A stretch of 64,000 nucleotides of DNA, taken from NCBI GenBank assembly GCA_002838205.1, contig CP017950.1:558001-622000 (forward strand), in the 5' to 3' direction. The stretch is from Tenericutes bacterium MZ-XQ. GTDB lineage: Bacteria > Bacillota_I > Bacilli_A > Acholeplasmatales > Acholeplasmataceae. Below, piece after piece: positions 62,431 through 64,000 of this stretch (its first letter is position 1; every line of letters starts with the position of its first letter). Below the pieces are notes generated by a model. It was given only the letters and a program-made list of their open reading frames with translations, was not told where the DNA came from and made no database searches. Made by a program: the position numbers and the translations under genes.

Positions 62431-63408
62431 TTAAGTTAACCCTTGTTCATGCGGTGGTATGAGTGCTTTAAACTGCAGTTGTATTTTTAGTCTATCATTT
62501 TCAACTGCATCAAATGCATCCGCATCCCAACCTTCAATCCAAATACTAATTCTAACTTTTCCTCGGTAAATAGTCTTGCCAGATTCTGTTATTTCACCAG
62601 TTTCTTGTAAAACTGCAATTAGTGATTCATCATCTAATGCTTGATAAGGATTATTTGGATCAATTTCTGTAAGTCTGTAACTCACTTCCTGTATATCATT
62701 AGGAAGTCCTATAAAATACCTTGTTCTAGCGATGAAATAACTGTATTGTCCATATGGAACTCCATAACCTCTAAGTTCATCACCACTAGGATCAAATAAG
62801 AATTTTTTTAAATCGTCTTCATTTCTCAAGTCATTTTCATTCGTTTCATCTTTAAGTTCTAAGATTGAAATTCTTACACTATCACTTGCATAATATCTAT
62901 CTTCTTCGCCTTTATAAATCATATCAGATTCTTCAGGTCCATACCAGAAATCATATTTTGCTGTCCACATAACTCCATGTGAGATAACAAATGTTCCTAC
63001 AGCTGAAGTATCATATGCAACTTGATTTGATACATCATTTACAAGATAAACATGATTTTCTCTAACTGATGTTTGAAACCATAAATCGAATGTAAGATAA
63101 TGTTCATTTGGAACTGCTTCTTCTTTATCTCTTAAGCCACCAGTTTCAAAATAAATCCCATCTGTAGAAGTTACATCAACTAATCTAATGTTTTCAAACA
63201 TCTCATAAAGCTGTTCAGCTGTTAATTGCGAATTATAATTTACGCCATCAAGTGAAATTTGTAATTCGTCTCCACCAGATGCAGCAAGTGACAATCCTTC
63301 GATATTATTGATTGTTGATAAGCTTATCCAAGCAAATGTTACTGTACCAAATGTGACAAACATTAAGATGAGTGTGAGTATTGATATATATACCTTTTTT
63401 ATACTCAT
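62431..63408 (-). CDS. SipW-dependent TasA/camelysin-like secreted protein
   Basis: About 325 residues: hydrophobic signal (VYISILTLILMFVTFGTVTF ending in AWISLSTINN), an acidic mature domain, and the C-terminal paralogue motif RISIWIEGWDADAFDAVE followed by LKIQLQF. ATG at 63408 has SD AAGGTGA five bases upstream; a GTG at 63417 is less likely. The stop codon lies in a small inverted repeat (62421-62439). Likely an assembly or minor subunit related to its two neighbours. Confidence 0.78.
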   Translation of the reverse strand: MSIKKVYISILTLILMFVTFGTVTFAWISLSTINNIEGLSLAASGGDELQISLDGVNYNSQLTAEQLYEMFENIRLVDVTSTDGIYFETGGLRDKEEAVPNEHYLTFDLWFQTSVRENHVYLVNDVSNQVAYDTSAVGTFVISHGVMWTAKYDFWYGPEESDMIYKGEEDRYYASDSVRISILELKDETNENDLRNEDDLKKFLFDPSGDELRGYGVPYGQYSYFIARTRYFIGLPNDIQEVSYRLTEIDPNNPYQALDDESLIAVLQETGEITESGKTIYRGKVRISIWIEGWDADAFDAVENDRLKIQLQFKALIPPHEQGLT

Positions 63409-63418
63409 GAGATTCACC

Positions 63419-64000
63419 TTAGTTCAATCCATCGATCGCAAAGTTCATTTGAAGTTTAATTCTTCCACCTAAAACTTCATCTGTTGTGTCCGGATCATAT
63501 CCTTCTAACCACATAATCACACTGAATTTTTTAATCTGTCCTGGTTCAAACTTAACAAAATTTTCTCTAGCAACTATTGAATCACTCACGAATAGTTTTG
63601 TTTTTGGCATAACACTTGGATAATAAGGGGGTTCTTCTCCTGCTTCTAACTTATCTAGTTTTTGATACATGTTTTCTACACCATCTTCTATAACTAGAAT
63701 TCTTATAGCTTCATCTAAACCATTATGGATTTCAGTCATTCTAATGTGATAAGTGATATCCACTGTTTCTAAACCATCATTTCTTAAATAGAATGTATAG
63801 GCTACATAATCATAATCAGGATCAACAAAGTTACCGTCAGTATTTTGTACCTCGTCTAATTTTAGCCAACTATAAGTCATATCTCTTGCATCTTCAATAG
63901 GATCAGTCATTAGTCTTGGAGACGGATTTGTAAAATCTTCATCACTAGATAAGATAATTCCTCTATTGTATGCATCATAATCTATTGACATAACGAAGTT
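63419..64000 (-). CDS. SipW/TasA-type secreted protein (partial, N-terminus outside the window)
   Basis: The frame is still open at the window edge, so the signal region is missing; 193 codons are visible. The acidic domain ends in SVIMWLEGYDPDTTDEVLGG, the same motif as in the next two genes, followed by a beta-strand KLQMNFAI. It precedes the next gene by ten bases and is part of the same operon. Confidence 0.75.
   Translation of the reverse strand, partial: NFVMSIDYDAYNRGIILSSDEDFTNPSPRLMTDPIEDARDMTYSWLKLDEVQNTDGNFVDPDYDYVAYTFYLRNDGLETVDITYHIRMTEIHNGLDEAIRILVIEDGVENMYQKLDKLEAGEEPPYYPSVMPKTKLFVSDSIVARENFVKFEPGQIKKFSVIMWLEGYDPDTTDEVLGGRIKLQMNFAIDGLN

Overview
The window reads as chromosomal DNA of a wall-less Firmicutes relative, most likely an Acholeplasma/Izemoplasma-type mollicute. 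The basis is low G+C, Lys/Asn/Ile-rich proteins, several TTG starts that carry good Shine-Dalgarno (SD) sequences, a non-mevalonate isoprenoid pathway (dxs, ispH), FabV, no peptidoglycan gene in 64 kb, and TGA used as a stop (for example the permease ending at 6868) with Trp written TGG. The last point argues against a Mycoplasma-type code. The placement is an inference from gene content, not from a search.

Layout. 1-2.8 kb: truncated membrane sugar-nucleotide epimerase/dehydratase, an OmpR-like regulator with a degenerate receiver, glycerate kinase. 3.0-8.1 kb: four-gene BMP-type nucleoside ABC importer with a strong promoter and an internal attenuator. 8.1-19.7 kb: small metabolic, RNA-modification and membrane genes (lysoplasmalogenase-like, acetyltransferases, a frameshifted small membrane gene, RlmD/TrmA-type methyltransferase, ackA, trhA, trmL, pncB, yaaA, cls). 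19.8-21.0 kb: an IS3-family element with a typical A7 frameshift site. 21-25.3 kb: PfoR-like EIIC, fabV, an APH-like kinase lying between a tRNA-Leu(CAA) gene and a 34-nt fragment of the same tRNA. 25.3-42.6 kb: argS, purA-purB, glgA, a DEAD helicase with nfo, ispH, dinB, and the nusB-xseA-xseB-dxs-tlyA-recN operon. 42.8-46.7 kb: a CxxC membrane protein and a TetR-controlled ABC exporter operon with two operators.

46.7-64 kb is the most unusual part: a minus-strand surface-protein locus. In transcription order it holds three paralogous SipW/TasA-type secreted proteins, an ER-type signal peptidase, a membrane-anchored McrB-like AAA+ ATPase, a coiled-coil protein with a McrC/DUF2357-like motif, a further TasA-type protein, a second ER-type signal peptidase, then a cyclic-di-GMP-I riboswitch with an overlapping terminator hairpin, two more small TasA-type proteins and a 2509-residue repeat-rich secreted protein ending in carbohydrate-binding-like modules. 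I read it as a c-di-GMP-responsive system that secretes and assembles extracellular filaments or adhesins in a cell without a wall, with the AAA+/coiled-coil pair as a possible dedicated cytoplasmic motor or quality-control module. The riboswitch is directly recognisable; the assembly role is inference.

How the parts fit: nucleoside uptake, PurA/PurB, PncB and phospholipid genes suit a nutrient-scavenging heterotroph; ackA supplies fermentative ATP; the DNA repair genes (xseAB, recN, nfo, dinB) form a compact set. No CRISPR array, rRNA or replication origin was seen. No gene-free stretch exceeds about 300 bases.
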